A stretch of DNA of 64,000 nucleotides from Acidobacteriota bacterium (GTDB lineage: Bacteria > Acidobacteriota > Vicinamibacteria > Vicinamibacterales > Fen-181), in assembly GCA_003170135.1 (NCBI GenBank), contig PMZR01000124.1, positions 21,020 to 85,019 on the forward strand, read 5' to 3'. The position numbers and the translations under genes are program-made. The notes beneath the pieces were generated by a model. It was not told the DNA's origin and did not search any database. It was given only the letters and a program-made list of their open reading frames with translations. This document shows, in pieces, positions 53,610 to 62,225 of the stretch. Every line of letters starts with the position of its first letter. Positions within the stretch are counted from its first letter, which is position 1.

Positions 53610-54233
53610 ATGCGCACTTACTACCAGATCCTTGGCGTGAGCGAAGACGCGCTGGCGGACGAGATCAAGCACGCCTACCGCCGCCTGGTTCGTCAACTTC
53701 ACCCGGACCTCTCGGGCGGCGACACCGCGCTGCCGCTGCGCCAGGTCATTCAGGCGTACGAGACATTGAGCGACGACCACCGTCGACGCAGCTACGACCA
53801 CGAGTTGGCCACGAGGCGCCGTCCATCGGCGCCCGCGTGGGACCATCGAGGCTGGTTTGCGGATGAGATCGCGATCGATTTCCCGTCGATCGCCGACGTC
53901 GTGGATCGCATTCGCGACGCATTCCTCGGCGTGGACGAAGCGCCCGATGGCGCTCTGAACGCGGAGATCCTGCTGTCGCGGCGCGAGGCGTTCGACGGGG
54001 TCACCGTGCCGCTCGAGGTCCCGGTGCGCAGCACGTGTCCGCTGTGCGGCGGGCGCGGCGAGTCGTGGATGGAACCGTGCCGCGGCTGCAGCGGGACCGG
54101 CGCCTGGCACCTGCCGCACCGGGTGCGCCTGTCGGTTCCCGCCGGCGTCGCCGACGGGACGCGCTTCCGCTTCACCATCAACGCGCCGCACACGCCGCCC
54201 ACGCACGTCGAAGTCCGTGTCGCCGTCCGCTGA
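53610..54233 (+). CDS. Truncated DnaJ-like protein
   Basis: The protein has 207 residues. An N-terminal J domain (YYQILGVSEDALADEIKHAY) carries HPD in RQLHPDLSGG. After a linker comes a single CxxCxGxG pair (CPLCGGRGESW and CRGCSGTGAW) instead of the four in DnaJ, then a beta segment (HRVRLSVPAGVADGTRFRF) like DnaJ CTD I. It is a co-chaperone-like protein with half the zinc finger and no CTD II or dimerisation tail; partner Hsp70 is not in the window. Confidence 0.85.
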   Translation: MRTYYQILGVSEDALADEIKHAYRRLVRQLHPDLSGGDTALPLRQVIQAYETLSDDHRRRSYDHELATRRRPSAPAWDHRGWFADEIAIDFPSIADVVDRIRDAFLGVDEAPDGALNAEILLSRREAFDGVTVPLEVPVRSTCPLCGGRGESWMEPCRGCSGTGAWHLPHRVRLSVPAGVADGTRFRFTINAPHTPPTHVEVRVAVR

Positions 54234-54258
54234 CCAAGGCGGGCGGCTCAGGCCGAGC

Positions 54259-54657
54259 ATGCGGAAGCACGTGGAACTGGTCGGCGTCTTGTTCTTCGTC
54301 TGGGGCGCGCTGTTCGCCCTGATTGGCGTCTCGTTCCTGGCGCTGGCCTTCGGGACCGCCGCGATCGCGACCTCGGCGCAGGGCGACCGCCAGTTCGCCG
54401 CCGGCGTCACCGCCGCCACCTTCGCGGGCCTCGCCGCGGTCAGCCTCATCTGGGGATTCATTCACATCTGGGACGCGGTCGCGGTCCGTCATGGTCGCGC
54501 GCTGGGCCGCGCGGTGGCCATGGTGATCGCGGTCCTCAACCTCGTTCTCCTGCCTGTCGGCACCGCGCTTGGCGTCTACGCGCTGTGGGTCCTGACGCAC
54601 GACGACACGCGGCCGCACTTCGAAGACACACGCCAGGCCAGCGCGCCACCGGCCTGA
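54259..54657 (+). CDS. Small membrane protein, unknown function
   Basis: This 132-residue protein has four hydrophobic segments (~6-30 LVGVLFFVWGALFALIGVSF, ~48-72, ~84-102, ~100-118) and a polar acidic tail (HDDTRPHFEDTRQ). No catalytic motif is recognised. ATG 54259 is preferred; GTG 54217 lies inside the J-domain gene's end. It is on the same strand as that gene, 25 bp away, so co-transcription is likely. Confidence 0.7.
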   Translation: MRKHVELVGVLFFVWGALFALIGVSFLALAFGTAAIATSAQGDRQFAAGVTAATFAGLAAVSLIWGFIHIWDAVAVRHGRALGRAVAMVIAVLNLVLLPVGTALGVYALWVLTHDDTRPHFEDTRQASAPPA

Positions 54658-54695
54658 AGCCGGCGGTCCCGCCAGATGTCGAGCTCAAAGGCCGG

Positions 54696-55061
54696 TTAGA
54701 AGCGGCTGGCGTACTCGCTGATTCCCGGGATGACGAGCCGCCGGCCGCCGATCGCCTTCACGATCGCGACAGCGTGGACGGCGATGATCGCCAGGATCAG
54801 CACCGGGCTGAAGATCGTGAACAGGCAGCCGAGCAGGCCGCCCGTCATGATCCACAGGATCGACATCAGGATCATCCAGCCCACCATCGCGACGAACTCG
54901 ACGACCATCAGGACGATGCCGTGCCGGGCGTGCCATTGCACCTCGGCGTCGCGCGTGTCGGCCAGGAGCGGGACGAGCGCGAGCAACCACAGGTAGGAGA
55001 GGATGCACATCACCGTCCGATCGCTCGCAGGCGAGGGACCGGTCGGCGTCTGGTCGGACAT
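54696..55061 (-). CDS. DUF4870-type membrane protein
   Basis: This 121-residue protein starts with a hydrophilic N-terminus, then CILSYLWLLALVPLLAD, VQWHARHGIVLMVVEFVAMV and two or three more helices up to VHAVAIVKAIGG. The QWHARHG motif between helices 1 and 2 is the DUF4870 signature (H-x-x-(H/Q)G). Function is unknown. It converges with the preceding membrane-protein gene. Confidence 0.82.
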   Translation of the reverse strand: MSDQTPTGPSPASDRTVMCILSYLWLLALVPLLADTRDAEVQWHARHGIVLMVVEFVAMVGWMILMSILWIMTGGLLGCLFTIFSPVLILAIIAVHAVAIVKAIGGRRLVIPGISEYASRF

Positions 55062-55172
55062 CGGAAGGTCTCCCTGACTGGCGACGGTCTCCCGCCGCCA
55101 ACCCCTGCGGAGTCTACACGACGGGCTCGACCCGGCGCCAGACGAAAGGCCGCGGCCGGCCGCCGCCAGAGG

Positions 55173-56147
55173 TCAGGCGCGGCGCGCGCGGTTTGCGTAG
55201 ACGGCGGCACCGAGCAGCGCCACCTGTTCGTTGCCGACGACCGCGACGGGAATCGTGTCGAGCAGCGCCGTCAGTGGGGACTTCGATCGGAAGGCGTCGA
55301 GGAATGCGGGGCCCTGGAGGGCGGGCAGGATCTTGGGCGCAATGCCGCCGCCGATGTAGAGGCCTGCCGTGGACACGCAGCGGAGCGCCAGGTTGCCCGC
55401 TTCGGCGCCGTAGGCCGCCACGAACATCGCCAGCGCTTCCACGCACTGCGGACAGCGGTGGTCGAGCGCCGCTCGCGAGATAATCGCCGGCGCATGCACC
55501 GGATCCGCCAGCAGATCGCCCACCGCGCAACCGTGCGGATGCGTGAAGCGGTGAATGTTGACGAGACCTGGTCCGGACAGCACGTGCTCCCACTCGGCGC
55601 GCCCGTAGCGGGACGTGAGCATCTGCATCAGCCCCACCTCGGCCGGGGTGCGCGCGCTGAAATCGGCGTGTCCTCCCTCGGAGGGCGACGGCACGAACCG
55701 GCCGTCCACCCAGTGCAGCAGCGCTTCGCCGAGACCGGTGCCCGCGGCGATGAGCGCCGCGTTTCCGCCGGCGACCGCACGGCCCGGCTGCAGCACGGTG
55801 AGCTCGTCACGTTCGAGGACGGGCACCGCGTACGCCATGGCCTGGAGATCGTTGAGCAGCGTGACCGACGGGATGCCGGACGCGCTGGCGATGTCACTCG
55901 CGGACACCGCCCAGGGGACATTCGTGAGCGTCGCGCGCTGCTCGTTGACCGGCCCGGCCACGCCAAAGCACGCCGCTTCGATCGCCGCATGCTCCGGCCG
56001 TTCGAGGAACCGTGCGATGATGTCGAGCAGGCTGTCGTGTTCGAGTGTCGCGAACGCCGCGACCTTGACCACGGCGGGTCTGGGCTCGGCGGGGGAGAAC
56101 AGGCCCAGCAGCGCCTTGGTGCCGCCAATGTCGCCTGCGAGCAGCAT
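55173..56147 (-). CDS. glk: Glucokinase (Glk family)
   Basis: This 324-residue protein has MLLAGDIGGTKALLGLF as the phosphate-binding start, FGVAGPVNEQRATLTNVPW, LLNDLQAMAYAV with the catalytic Asp, and AGTGLGEALLHW and PSEGGHADFSAR of the bacterial hexokinase group. It phosphorylates glucose with ATP. ATG 56147 has TAGAAT on the minus strand (complement of 56155-56160) exactly 7 nt upstream, indicating a leaderless transcript and ruling out the longer N-terminus. Confidence 0.93.
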   Translation of the reverse strand: MLLAGDIGGTKALLGLFSPAEPRPAVVKVAAFATLEHDSLLDIIARFLERPEHAAIEAACFGVAGPVNEQRATLTNVPWAVSASDIASASGIPSVTLLNDLQAMAYAVPVLERDELTVLQPGRAVAGGNAALIAAGTGLGEALLHWVDGRFVPSPSEGGHADFSARTPAEVGLMQMLTSRYGRAEWEHVLSGPGLVNIHRFTHPHGCAVGDLLADPVHAPAIISRAALDHRCPQCVEALAMFVAAYGAEAGNLALRCVSTAGLYIGGGIAPKILPALQGPAFLDAFRSKSPLTALLDTIPVAVVGNEQVALLGAAVYANRARRA

Positions 56148-56275
56148 GCCCTCGATTCTACCGAAGCTCGGGCCCGGCCGGCCAAGGAATGGCCGGGGGT
56201 CGACGAAGGTTGACATCGGACCCGATCTCCTTCATCTTTTCACCTCGATCACGGTCCCCCGGGGTTGATCCTCAC

Positions 56276-57391
56276 GTGTCATCGTCCGCGCCACAGGCGC
56301 CTCTCTCAGGCCACGTCGTCGTCTTCACGGGAAAGCTGTGCTCGCTGTTGCACAAGGAGGCGCAGGCGCACGTCGCGCGCCTGGGAGGCGTCACGGCCGA
56401 CGACCTGACGGCCCGGACGACGATGCTCGTGGTCGGCGGCACGCCCGCGCGGCCCGGCGACGAAGGAAACGGCGAGGAGGGCACGCAGAAGCTACGGCGC
56501 GCCCGGACGATCAACGACCAGACCCCCGGGCGGATCCAAATCCTCACCGAAGACGAGTTCTGCATCCTCGCCGGCCTGCCGTCTCTGAGCGCGCTGCGCG
56601 CCCAGTTCTACCCACTGCAGGACGTCCTGGCGATGTATCCGCACCTGCGCGAGGATCACGTCCGCTACCTCGAGAAGTGGGGTGTGTTGCGGCCGGCGCT
56701 GCGGACCAGCACCGTCAGTTTTTTTGCATTCGCGGACCTGGTGGTGCTGCGTCAGATCAGCGGCGAGATCGGCCGGGGCATGCCGTTCCGCGCGGTGGTG
56801 CGCGCCGTCAGCGCGGAACGTCAGGGGCAGATGGCCCTGGACTTTCGCACCGAGGCCCAGCCGGCGCGCATCGTGGCGCTGCGTCCCCGGCTTGCGTCTT
56901 CGGTGAGGCTCGAGCCGGACGTCGTCGTGGACCATTCGGCAGCGGAGCAGTACTTTGCCGTTGCGTCGTCGCTCGATGACGGCGAGGTGGCCAATCGCGA
57001 GGCCGCGGCTCGAGCGTATCGGCAGGCGTTGGAGGCCGACCCGTACCTCATCCCCGCGCTCATCAATCTCGGCAACCTGCACTACGCACGGGACGAACTC
57101 GTCGAAGCGCAGGCGTTGTACGAGCGAGCCCTGCTCCTGGCTGCCGACGTCTACGAGGCGCACTTCAATCTCGGCAACGTGCACCACGACCTTGGCCGTT
57201 TCGAGTTGGCGCGCGGCTGCTACGAGGAAGCCCTCCGGTTGAACCCCGAGTACCCGGAGGCGCATTTCTATCTGGCCGTGACGCTCGAGAAGATGGGCTA
57301 TTCGCAGGACGCGAAGCCGCACTGGCAGGCCTATCAGCGCCTGGCGCCGAACGGCGAGTGGATCGATCTGGCCCGCGAATTCAGCGAGTAG
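56276..57391 (+). CDS. BRCT - MerR-like HTH - TPR protein
   Basis: The protein has 371 residues. An N-terminal BRCT domain spans ~10-95 (LSGHVVVFTGKLCSLLHKEA, LTARTTMLVVGG, then ILTEDEFCILAGL). A MerR-type helix-turn-helix-like middle (VRYLEKWGVLRPALRTSTVSFF, FADLVVLRQISGEIGRGM) follows, and four tetratricopeptide units lie near the C-terminus (PALINLGNLHYARDELVEAQ, AHFNLGNVHHDLGRFELARG, AHFYLAVTLEKMGYSQDAK). BRCT domains bind phosphopeptides or DNA ends; TPRs bind protein. The start is uncertain (GTG 56276 chosen, ATG 56189 possible). Confidence 0.82.
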   Translation: MSSSAPQAPLSGHVVVFTGKLCSLLHKEAQAHVARLGGVTADDLTARTTMLVVGGTPARPGDEGNGEEGTQKLRRARTINDQTPGRIQILTEDEFCILAGLPSLSALRAQFYPLQDVLAMYPHLREDHVRYLEKWGVLRPALRTSTVSFFAFADLVVLRQISGEIGRGMPFRAVVRAVSAERQGQMALDFRTEAQPARIVALRPRLASSVRLEPDVVVDHSAAEQYFAVASSLDDGEVANREAAARAYRQALEADPYLIPALINLGNLHYARDELVEAQALYERALLLAADVYEAHFNLGNVHHDLGRFELARGCYEEALRLNPEYPEAHFYLAVTLEKMGYSQDAKPHWQAYQRLAPNGEWIDLAREFSE

Positions 57392-57468
57392 ACTTGCCGC
57401 GCGAGCGGTCACCCTTCCGAACGCTTCCCGGACAGAGGACCCTCGGACAATCCCGCCCCGCTGGACCT

Positions 57469-57657
57469 TCAGTAGTGGTTGTTGTTGTTGTTCTTGCGCG
57501 GGTTGCGGCGGAGCTTGAAGAGCGCGCAGCCAGTGCACCACGCCTCGGGATCGAACCCGTGCGTGCCGGTCAGCGGCAGCACGTCGCGATGCGTACAACA
57601 CTCCGCTTCGCCGTCTTCCGGAGGCCTTCGCCAGCGGCACGAACGGAAACGTAGCAC
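57469..57657 (-). CDS. Small Cys-rich protein
   Basis: This ~62-residue protein starts at GTG 57657. Sequence features are ECCTHRDVLPLTGTHGFDPE, then AWCTGCALFKLRR and an Asn-rich end (NPRKNNNNNHY). CC and CxxC give a possible four-Cys metal site. The poly-Asn tail is encoded by a GTT-type triplet run (57478-57492 on the plus strand). Start and existence are plausible, not certain; no homologue is recognised. Confidence 0.5.
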   Translation of the reverse strand: MLRFRSCRWRRPPEDGEAECCTHRDVLPLTGTHGFDPEAWCTGCALFKLRRNPRKNNNNNHY

Positions 57658-58212
57658 GGCAGCGCTTCCGGCGGGTGGATCCACCGTTGTCGCGCTCGAA
57701 GAGGTGGTCGGGACCGAAATACAATCACCGACCGCCGAGTGCTCATAATCGACGGCCAACAGCGTTTCTCCTGTCAACTGATTGACGTACCCATCGGATC
57801 GCTATCAAACAGTGTGCCACATTAGGGGCTGCACGACAAACGGGCGGGCCCCAGCCCGTCTGGTACAGCCCAGGCGGGGCGACTTCGAGTGGCGGTGCGG
57901 GCTGACCTCGCCCACGGGTGATGTCAACGGGTCAGTCTGGCCGCGTCGGTGCTCCCGCGATCGACAGTTCCGCGCGACGCTCGACTTCGCGACGCCAGCG
58001 TGGGTGCGCTGCAGCCTGCCGTGTGCGCGTGTGGCGATCGCGGTGCACCGGTCGTCGATTCGGTCCGCCGTTGCCGGTGAGCGACGTCGAATCGTGGTCT
58101 TCCGGGATCGTGTTCTTCGATTATGGGGGAACGCCGCGCGGACATCGGAGCAGATGGCGGCGCGCCTCGGCTACAATGGGAGAACCGGGTCGAGTTAGCG
58201 TCGATCGCCGCC
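57658..58212. other. 555-bp stretch without a supported gene
   Basis: Several open frames cross this stretch, but all have poor composition (Arg/Ser-rich, no domain). One frame contains VFFDYGGT, which looks like the start of a HAD phosphatase and may be a decayed remnant near 58100-58130. A TACAAT box at 58172-58177 is a plausible -10 for the downstream epimerase gene. Confidence 0.4.
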
Positions 58213-59217
58213 GTGCGGCTGCCGCGCGCGGGAGGTTCCTACGCCCGGCAACCGTTCTCTGCTGAAGGTGGACGTATCTCTGCTGAAGGTGGACGCAAGC
58301 GGATCTTCCTGACTGGCGCGACGGGGTACATCGGGTCCGCGGTGCTCGATGCACTCGTGCGCGCCGGGCACGAAGTGACGGCGCTCGTCAGGGACGCCGA
58401 GAAGGCGAATCGGGTCGCCGAGCGGGGCGCGCACCCGGCGGTCGCGGACCTGTCGAATCCGGCGTCCTACGAGGACGTGGCGCAGGGCCATCAGGCCTAC
58501 GTTCACACGGCGCTCGATTCCTCGCCGCGTGGTCCCGACATCGATCGGCTGGCCATCGGGACGCTCACCTCCTGCGCGCGCCGGGCGACCGGCCGCGGCA
58601 AGTCGGACCCGCGCGTCTTCATCTACACGTCCGGTGTCTGGGTGCTCGGTGCCGCCGGCGAGCCGGTCGCCGAAGATGCCGTCCTCGAACCTGCGGCTTA
58701 CTCGGCGTGGCGCGCTCCGCACGAGCAGCTCGTGCTGCAGGCGGCCGGCGGGAATCTGCGCACCGTCGTCATCAGGCCCGGCATCGTGTACGGCGGTGCG
58801 CGCGGCATCGTCAGCGATCTGTTCAAGGACGCCGTCAACGGGCTGGTTCGCGTCATCGGCCCCGGCGAGAACCGATGGGCCCTGGTCTACGACCGCGACC
58901 TGGCGGACCTGTATGCGCGCCTCGTGGTGCACCCCGAGGCGTCGGGGATCTACCACGCGACCGACGAAGGCGACGAACGCGTGAACGAGATCGTCGAGGC
59001 GATCGGGTCGCACGTGAACGTCCGGCCCGACGTGCGACACATTCCGCTCGAGGAGGCACGAATCAAGCAGGGCCCCTACGCGGCGGCCGTCGCCATGGAT
59101 CAGGTCGTCCGCGGTCCGCGTGCCCGCGCGATCGGCTGGACGCCGTCGTTGCGATCGGTCTCGGGCAACGTCCCTCGCCTGCTCGAGCAATGGCGCGCCG
59201 GTCAATCGCAGCTCTAG
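58213..59217 (+). CDS. SDR-type NAD-dependent epimerase/dehydratase
   Basis: This ~334-residue extended SDR has the nucleotide motif FLTGATGYIGSAVLDAL, VADLSNPASYEDVA, a VFIYTSGVWVLG strand, VVIRPGIVYGGARG and the family's dimer/substrate region at the C-terminus. The canonical YxxxK is not in its usual position: the segment is AYSAWRAPHEQ, in which the Lys is absent, so catalytic competence is doubtful. The N-terminus carries a 21-bp tandem duplication (SAEGGR(I/K) twice) just before the Rossmann fold. The true start is unclear: GTG 58213 is the best in-frame codon, with no ribosome site. Confidence 0.82.
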   Translation: MRLPRAGGSYARQPFSAEGGRISAEGGRKRIFLTGATGYIGSAVLDALVRAGHEVTALVRDAEKANRVAERGAHPAVADLSNPASYEDVAQGHQAYVHTALDSSPRGPDIDRLAIGTLTSCARRATGRGKSDPRVFIYTSGVWVLGAAGEPVAEDAVLEPAAYSAWRAPHEQLVLQAAGGNLRTVVIRPGIVYGGARGIVSDLFKDAVNGLVRVIGPGENRWALVYDRDLADLYARLVVHPEASGIYHATDEGDERVNEIVEAIGSHVNVRPDVRHIPLEEARIKQGPYAAAVAMDQVVRGPRARAIGWTPSLRSVSGNVPRLLEQWRAGQSQL

Positions 59218-59286
59218 AAGACTTCTAGTCCGGAGTCCGAAGTCCGGAGTCCGAAGTCCGAAGTCCCAAGCTCCGCCAGTCCGAAC
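59217..59286. repeat. Array of ~10 degenerate 7-bp repeats after the epimerase gene
   Basis: In one phase from 59217: GAAGACT, TCTAGTC, CGGAGTC, CGAAGTC, CGGAGTC, CGAAGTC twice, CCAAGCT, CCGCCAG, TCCGAAC. The core unit CGGAGTC is the same heptamer as at 46429 and the complement of that at 13441. No gene lies between here and 59394. Confidence 0.8.
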
Positions 59287-59393
59287 CCTCGAACAGCCGT
59301 CGGTCGGGATTTGCCCGGCACGCTCGGCACGCCGCGCAGCACGGTCCTTGCACCGCACATCACCCTCGAGGTTCGAACGCCAGCCCAGGAAGA

Positions 59394-60302
59394 ATGAACA
59401 TCGGAGCGGAGGCACCCGTGACACACGCCCGCCCGGGCAGGCTCAGCGTCCTGCCCCTGTCGACGTTGCTTCTGGCCGTCGTGCTCCCCGTCATCAGTCC
59501 CGCGTCACTGCGGTCCGACCAGCCGGCGACGCCGGCCGCTTCGTCACTGCCTGCATCCGAGGCGCAGGCGAAAGCCGCTCTCGAGCGATCGCCACGCCAT
59601 GGCGAATACGTGGAGGTGAAGCTCGCTGGTGCCGAGCGGCCCCTGCGCGCGTGGGTCGTCTATCCGGAGCGCAAGGACAAGGCGCCCGTCGTCATCGTCA
59701 TCCATGAGATCTTCGGCCTGAGCGACTGGATTCGAGCGGTCGCCGACCAGCTGGCGAAGGACGGATTCATCGCCATCGCGCCCGACCTGATCTCCGGAAA
59801 AGGACCGGGAGGCGGCGGCACCGACTCGGTGCCCAGCCGCGATGACGTGGTGAAACTGGTCACGTCGCTGGCGCCGGCAGACGTGCAGGCGCGCCTCGAC
59901 GCGACGCGCGCCTACGCGATACATCTGCCCGCGGCTTTCGACAAGACGGCCACGGTGGGCTTCTGCTGGGGAGGGACCGCCAGTTTCGCGTATGCGGCGA
60001 CGCAACCCACGCTGAACGCGGCGGTCGTCTACTACGGCACGCCCCCTCCACCTGCGGCCATGGCCAACGTCAAGGCCGCCGTTCTCGGCCTGTACGGCGG
60101 CGATGACGCGCGGGTCACGTCAACGGTGGACGCAACCAAGGCCGAGATGGCCAAGCTTGGCAAGGCCTACGAGTCGGAGGTCTTTCCGGGCGCGGGACAC
60201 GGGTTCCTGAGGGCACAGGAAGACCGGAACGGTGCGAACCTGAAAGCAACCGAGCAGGCCTGGCCGCGCACGATCGCGCTGCTGCGGCGCTCGCTGCGCT
60301 GA
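59394..60302 (+). CDS. Exported dienelactone hydrolase-family protein
   Basis: The protein has 302 residues. A signal peptide (LSVLPLSTLLLAVVLPVIS) precedes an alpha/beta hydrolase domain with VIVIHEIFGLSDWIR, the nucleophile in GFCWGG (C191), YGGDDARV (Asp) and GAGHGFLRAQ (His). Cysteine in place of Ser is standard for dienelactone hydrolases. In exported members the natural ester substrate is unknown. AGGAAG precedes ATG 59394. Confidence 0.91.
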   Translation: MNIGAEAPVTHARPGRLSVLPLSTLLLAVVLPVISPASLRSDQPATPAASSLPASEAQAKAALERSPRHGEYVEVKLAGAERPLRAWVVYPERKDKAPVVIVIHEIFGLSDWIRAVADQLAKDGFIAIAPDLISGKGPGGGGTDSVPSRDDVVKLVTSLAPADVQARLDATRAYAIHLPAAFDKTATVGFCWGGTASFAYAATQPTLNAAVVYYGTPPPPAAMANVKAAVLGLYGGDDARVTSTVDATKAEMAKLGKAYESEVFPGAGHGFLRAQEDRNGANLKATEQAWPRTIALLRRSLR

Positions 60303-60350
60303 CGAAGAAGGTTCCCCGGGAATCTGGCATCGGAAGCAGGGCGCGCGGCC

Positions 60351-61016
60351 TCAGATCACGTCATCGATCAGGCCGTATGTCTTGGCCTTCTGCGCGTCGA
60401 GGTAGAAGTCCGTTCGCTTGGTGTCGCGGATGATCTGGCGCAACGGCTTGCCCGAGCGGTCCGCCAGGATGTGGTAGATCTGCGACTGCATCTGCTTCAG
60501 CCGGTCGAGGTGTTGCGCGGCGGCGGACGTGGATTGCCAGCCCGCCCACTTCGCCGGTTCGTGGATCATGATCCACGAGTGGGCGAAGGCCATCCGCTTC
60601 CCCGAGCTCGCCGCCTGCACGACCACCGATCCCATCGAGTACGCCATTCCCTGGACAACGATCGTGATCTCAACGCCCTGGCTGACGAGCTGGCGGATCA
60701 CGTCGTGAATCGCCAGCCCGTCGGTGACGTTGCCGCCCGCGCTGTTGATGTAGAGCGTGACCGGCTTGGTGTTCTCACCGGCCAGCTCCCGCAGCCGTTC
60801 GATCGTGGTGCGCGCACTGTCCTTGTCGATATCTCCGATGAGGTAGACATCACGCAGCCGCTGAGCGGCTTCGCGGCGCAGCACCTGCTTGACCGCCTCG
60901 ACCAGGTCGTTGAGCAGCCGATCGGTCAGTTCGCCGGGTCTGACCTCCGGCCGCATGTCGGGCATGGCCGGCTCTTCGCGCGATGGCGGAAGCAGTGCCT
61001 CGTTCTCGTTTGCCAT
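60351..61016 (-). CDS. ClpP-like serine protease
   Basis: This 221-residue protein has the ClpP fold: VYLIGDIDKDSAR, LYINSAGGNVTDGLAIHDVI, the nucleophile Ser127 in GMAYSMGSVV, the catalytic His152 in AHSWIMIHEPA, and the final RDTKRTDFYLDAQKAKTYGLI supplying the Asp region. The N-terminal ~45 residues are longer than E. coli ClpP. The GxxxSMGS motif has Tyr before Ser instead of Ala/Cys. It is a ClpP paralog rather than the main ClpP; no clpX or tig gene is adjacent. ATG 61016 is used; the longer frame contains only Cys/Arg-rich sequence. Confidence 0.88.
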   Translation of the reverse strand: MANENEALLPPSREEPAMPDMRPEVRPGELTDRLLNDLVEAVKQVLRREAAQRLRDVYLIGDIDKDSARTTIERLRELAGENTKPVTLYINSAGGNVTDGLAIHDVIRQLVSQGVEITIVVQGMAYSMGSVVVQAASSGKRMAFAHSWIMIHEPAKWAGWQSTSAAAQHLDRLKQMQSQIYHILADRSGKPLRQIIRDTKRTDFYLDAQKAKTYGLIDDVI

Positions 61017-61062
61017 GGGACAGTCGTCCAGCCGTTCCAATAAGTGTGCCGCCCGGCTGTGC

Positions 61063-61182
61063 TCAGACACCCCGAGGCACCAGGTAGAACGCCATCGCAA
61101 GAACGGCGTAGACGACGAGCAGTTCCGCCTGGACCGTCGTGACCGCGGTTGCAAAGCACAACAGCAGGATCGCCGGTCGCAC
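61063..61182 (-). CDS. Possible 39-residue membrane peptide or gene remnant
   Basis: A minus-strand frame from GTG 61182 reads VRPAILLLCFATAVTTVQAE, then a second hydrophobic helix (LLVVYAVLAMAFYLVPRGV) ending at 61063. Two well-formed helices in such a short frame are unusual by chance. There is no ATG and no Shine-Dalgarno sequence, so a fragment of a degraded membrane protein is equally likely. Confidence 0.3.
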   Translation of the reverse strand: MRPAILLLCFATAVTTVQAELLVVYAVLAMAFYLVPRGV

Positions 61183-61216
61183 CGCGAGTAGCGGGGCACC
61201 ACCGGATTCCTCGCTT

Positions 61217-61245
61217 TAGCCAGATCTGACGTCGTGCGCTAACAT
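61217..61245 (+). promoter_or_regulatory. Promoter of the PLP-dependent dehydratase gene, leaderless
   Basis: TAGCCA (61217-61222) and TAACAT (61240-61245) are separated by 17 bp; the GTG start at 61252 begins 6 nt after the -10. Confidence 0.5.
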
Positions 61246-61251
61246 AGCCGC

Positions 61252-62217
61252 GTGAATGAACTCGTCTCGCTTCACGACATCCAGCAAGCCGCCGCGCGCA
61301 TCCGCCCGGTTGCGCGCGTCACCCCACTGCTCGACCTGTCCGTCGCGCTCCCGGCGTCCTGCGCGGCGAAGCGCCTGCTGGTCAAGTGCGAGAACCTTCA
61401 GCCCGCAGGAGCGTTCAAGATACGCGGCGCCTACAACATGGCGGCGCAACTGAGCGCCGCCGAGCGGGCCCGCGGCATCATCACGTATTCGTCGGGGAAC
61501 CACGGCCAGTCTCTCGCGCTTGCCGCGCACCTGCTCGGCATCCGCGCCGTCATCGTCATGCCCACGACGGCGCCGGACGTGAAGATCGAGGGGGCCAGGC
61601 GCTACGGCGCGGAGGTGCTGTTCGAGGGCACGACGACGCTGCAGCGGAAGGCGAGGGCCGAAGGCGAGGCGCGCGCGCGAGGGCTGACGATGGTGCCGCC
61701 GTTCGATCACCCGTGGATCATCGCGGGGCAGGGAACCATCGGTCTCGAGATCCTCGACCAGTGCAGCGACGTGGCGACCGTGTACGTCCAGGTGGGGGGC
61801 GGCGGTCTGATCTCGGGCGTCGCGGCGGCGATCAAACGCGTGAAGCCCGCGGTCCGCATCGTGGGTGTCGAGCCCTGCGGGGCGCCCAAGATGAGCACGT
61901 CGTTGCGTGCCGGTCATCCGGTGACGCTCGACCGCACAACGGGCGTCACCGACGGCCTGCTCGCGGTGCGGCCGGGAGAACTGACGTTCCCGCACGTCCA
62001 GGCGCTGGTCGATGAGGTCGTGACCATCGAGGACGATGCCACGCTCAACGCCGTGCGATGGCTGTTCAAGGAAGCAAAACTGGTCGTGGAGCCGAGCGGC
62101 GCGATCACCGTGGCGGCCGCGTTTGCCGGCGCCGGCGCGCCGCTCGATGGCCCGGTGGTCGCCGTGCTGAGCGGCGGTAACGTGGCGCCGGACGCCTTCG
62201 CGAGATATCTGGGCTAG
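61252..62217 (+). CDS. PLP-dependent threonine/serine dehydratase-family protein
   Basis: This 321-residue fold-type II PLP enzyme has the Schiff-base lysine K56 in AGAFKIRGAYN, SSGNHGQSLA (80-89) holding the cofactor, and VGGGGLISG as the phosphate loop. It lacks the C-terminal ACT domain of biosynthetic IlvA, so it is the catabolic TdcB/serine-racemase-like type that deaminates Thr/Ser or racemises Ser. GTG 61252 is supported by the -10 box 6 nt upstream and the absence of a ribosome site. Confidence 0.92.
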   Translation: MNELVSLHDIQQAAARIRPVARVTPLLDLSVALPASCAAKRLLVKCENLQPAGAFKIRGAYNMAAQLSAAERARGIITYSSGNHGQSLALAAHLLGIRAVIVMPTTAPDVKIEGARRYGAEVLFEGTTTLQRKARAEGEARARGLTMVPPFDHPWIIAGQGTIGLEILDQCSDVATVYVQVGGGGLISGVAAAIKRVKPAVRIVGVEPCGAPKMSTSLRAGHPVTLDRTTGVTDGLLAVRPGELTFPHVQALVDEVVTIEDDATLNAVRWLFKEAKLVVEPSGAITVAAAFAGAGAPLDGPVVAVLSGGNVAPDAFARYLG

Positions 62218-62225
62218 TTAGAGGA

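Noticed and set aside
57782..58198. 138-residue open frame before the epimerase gene
   Set aside because: Composition is Arg/Ser-rich without domain or ribosome site; a remnant of a HAD gene in another frame is more likely there.
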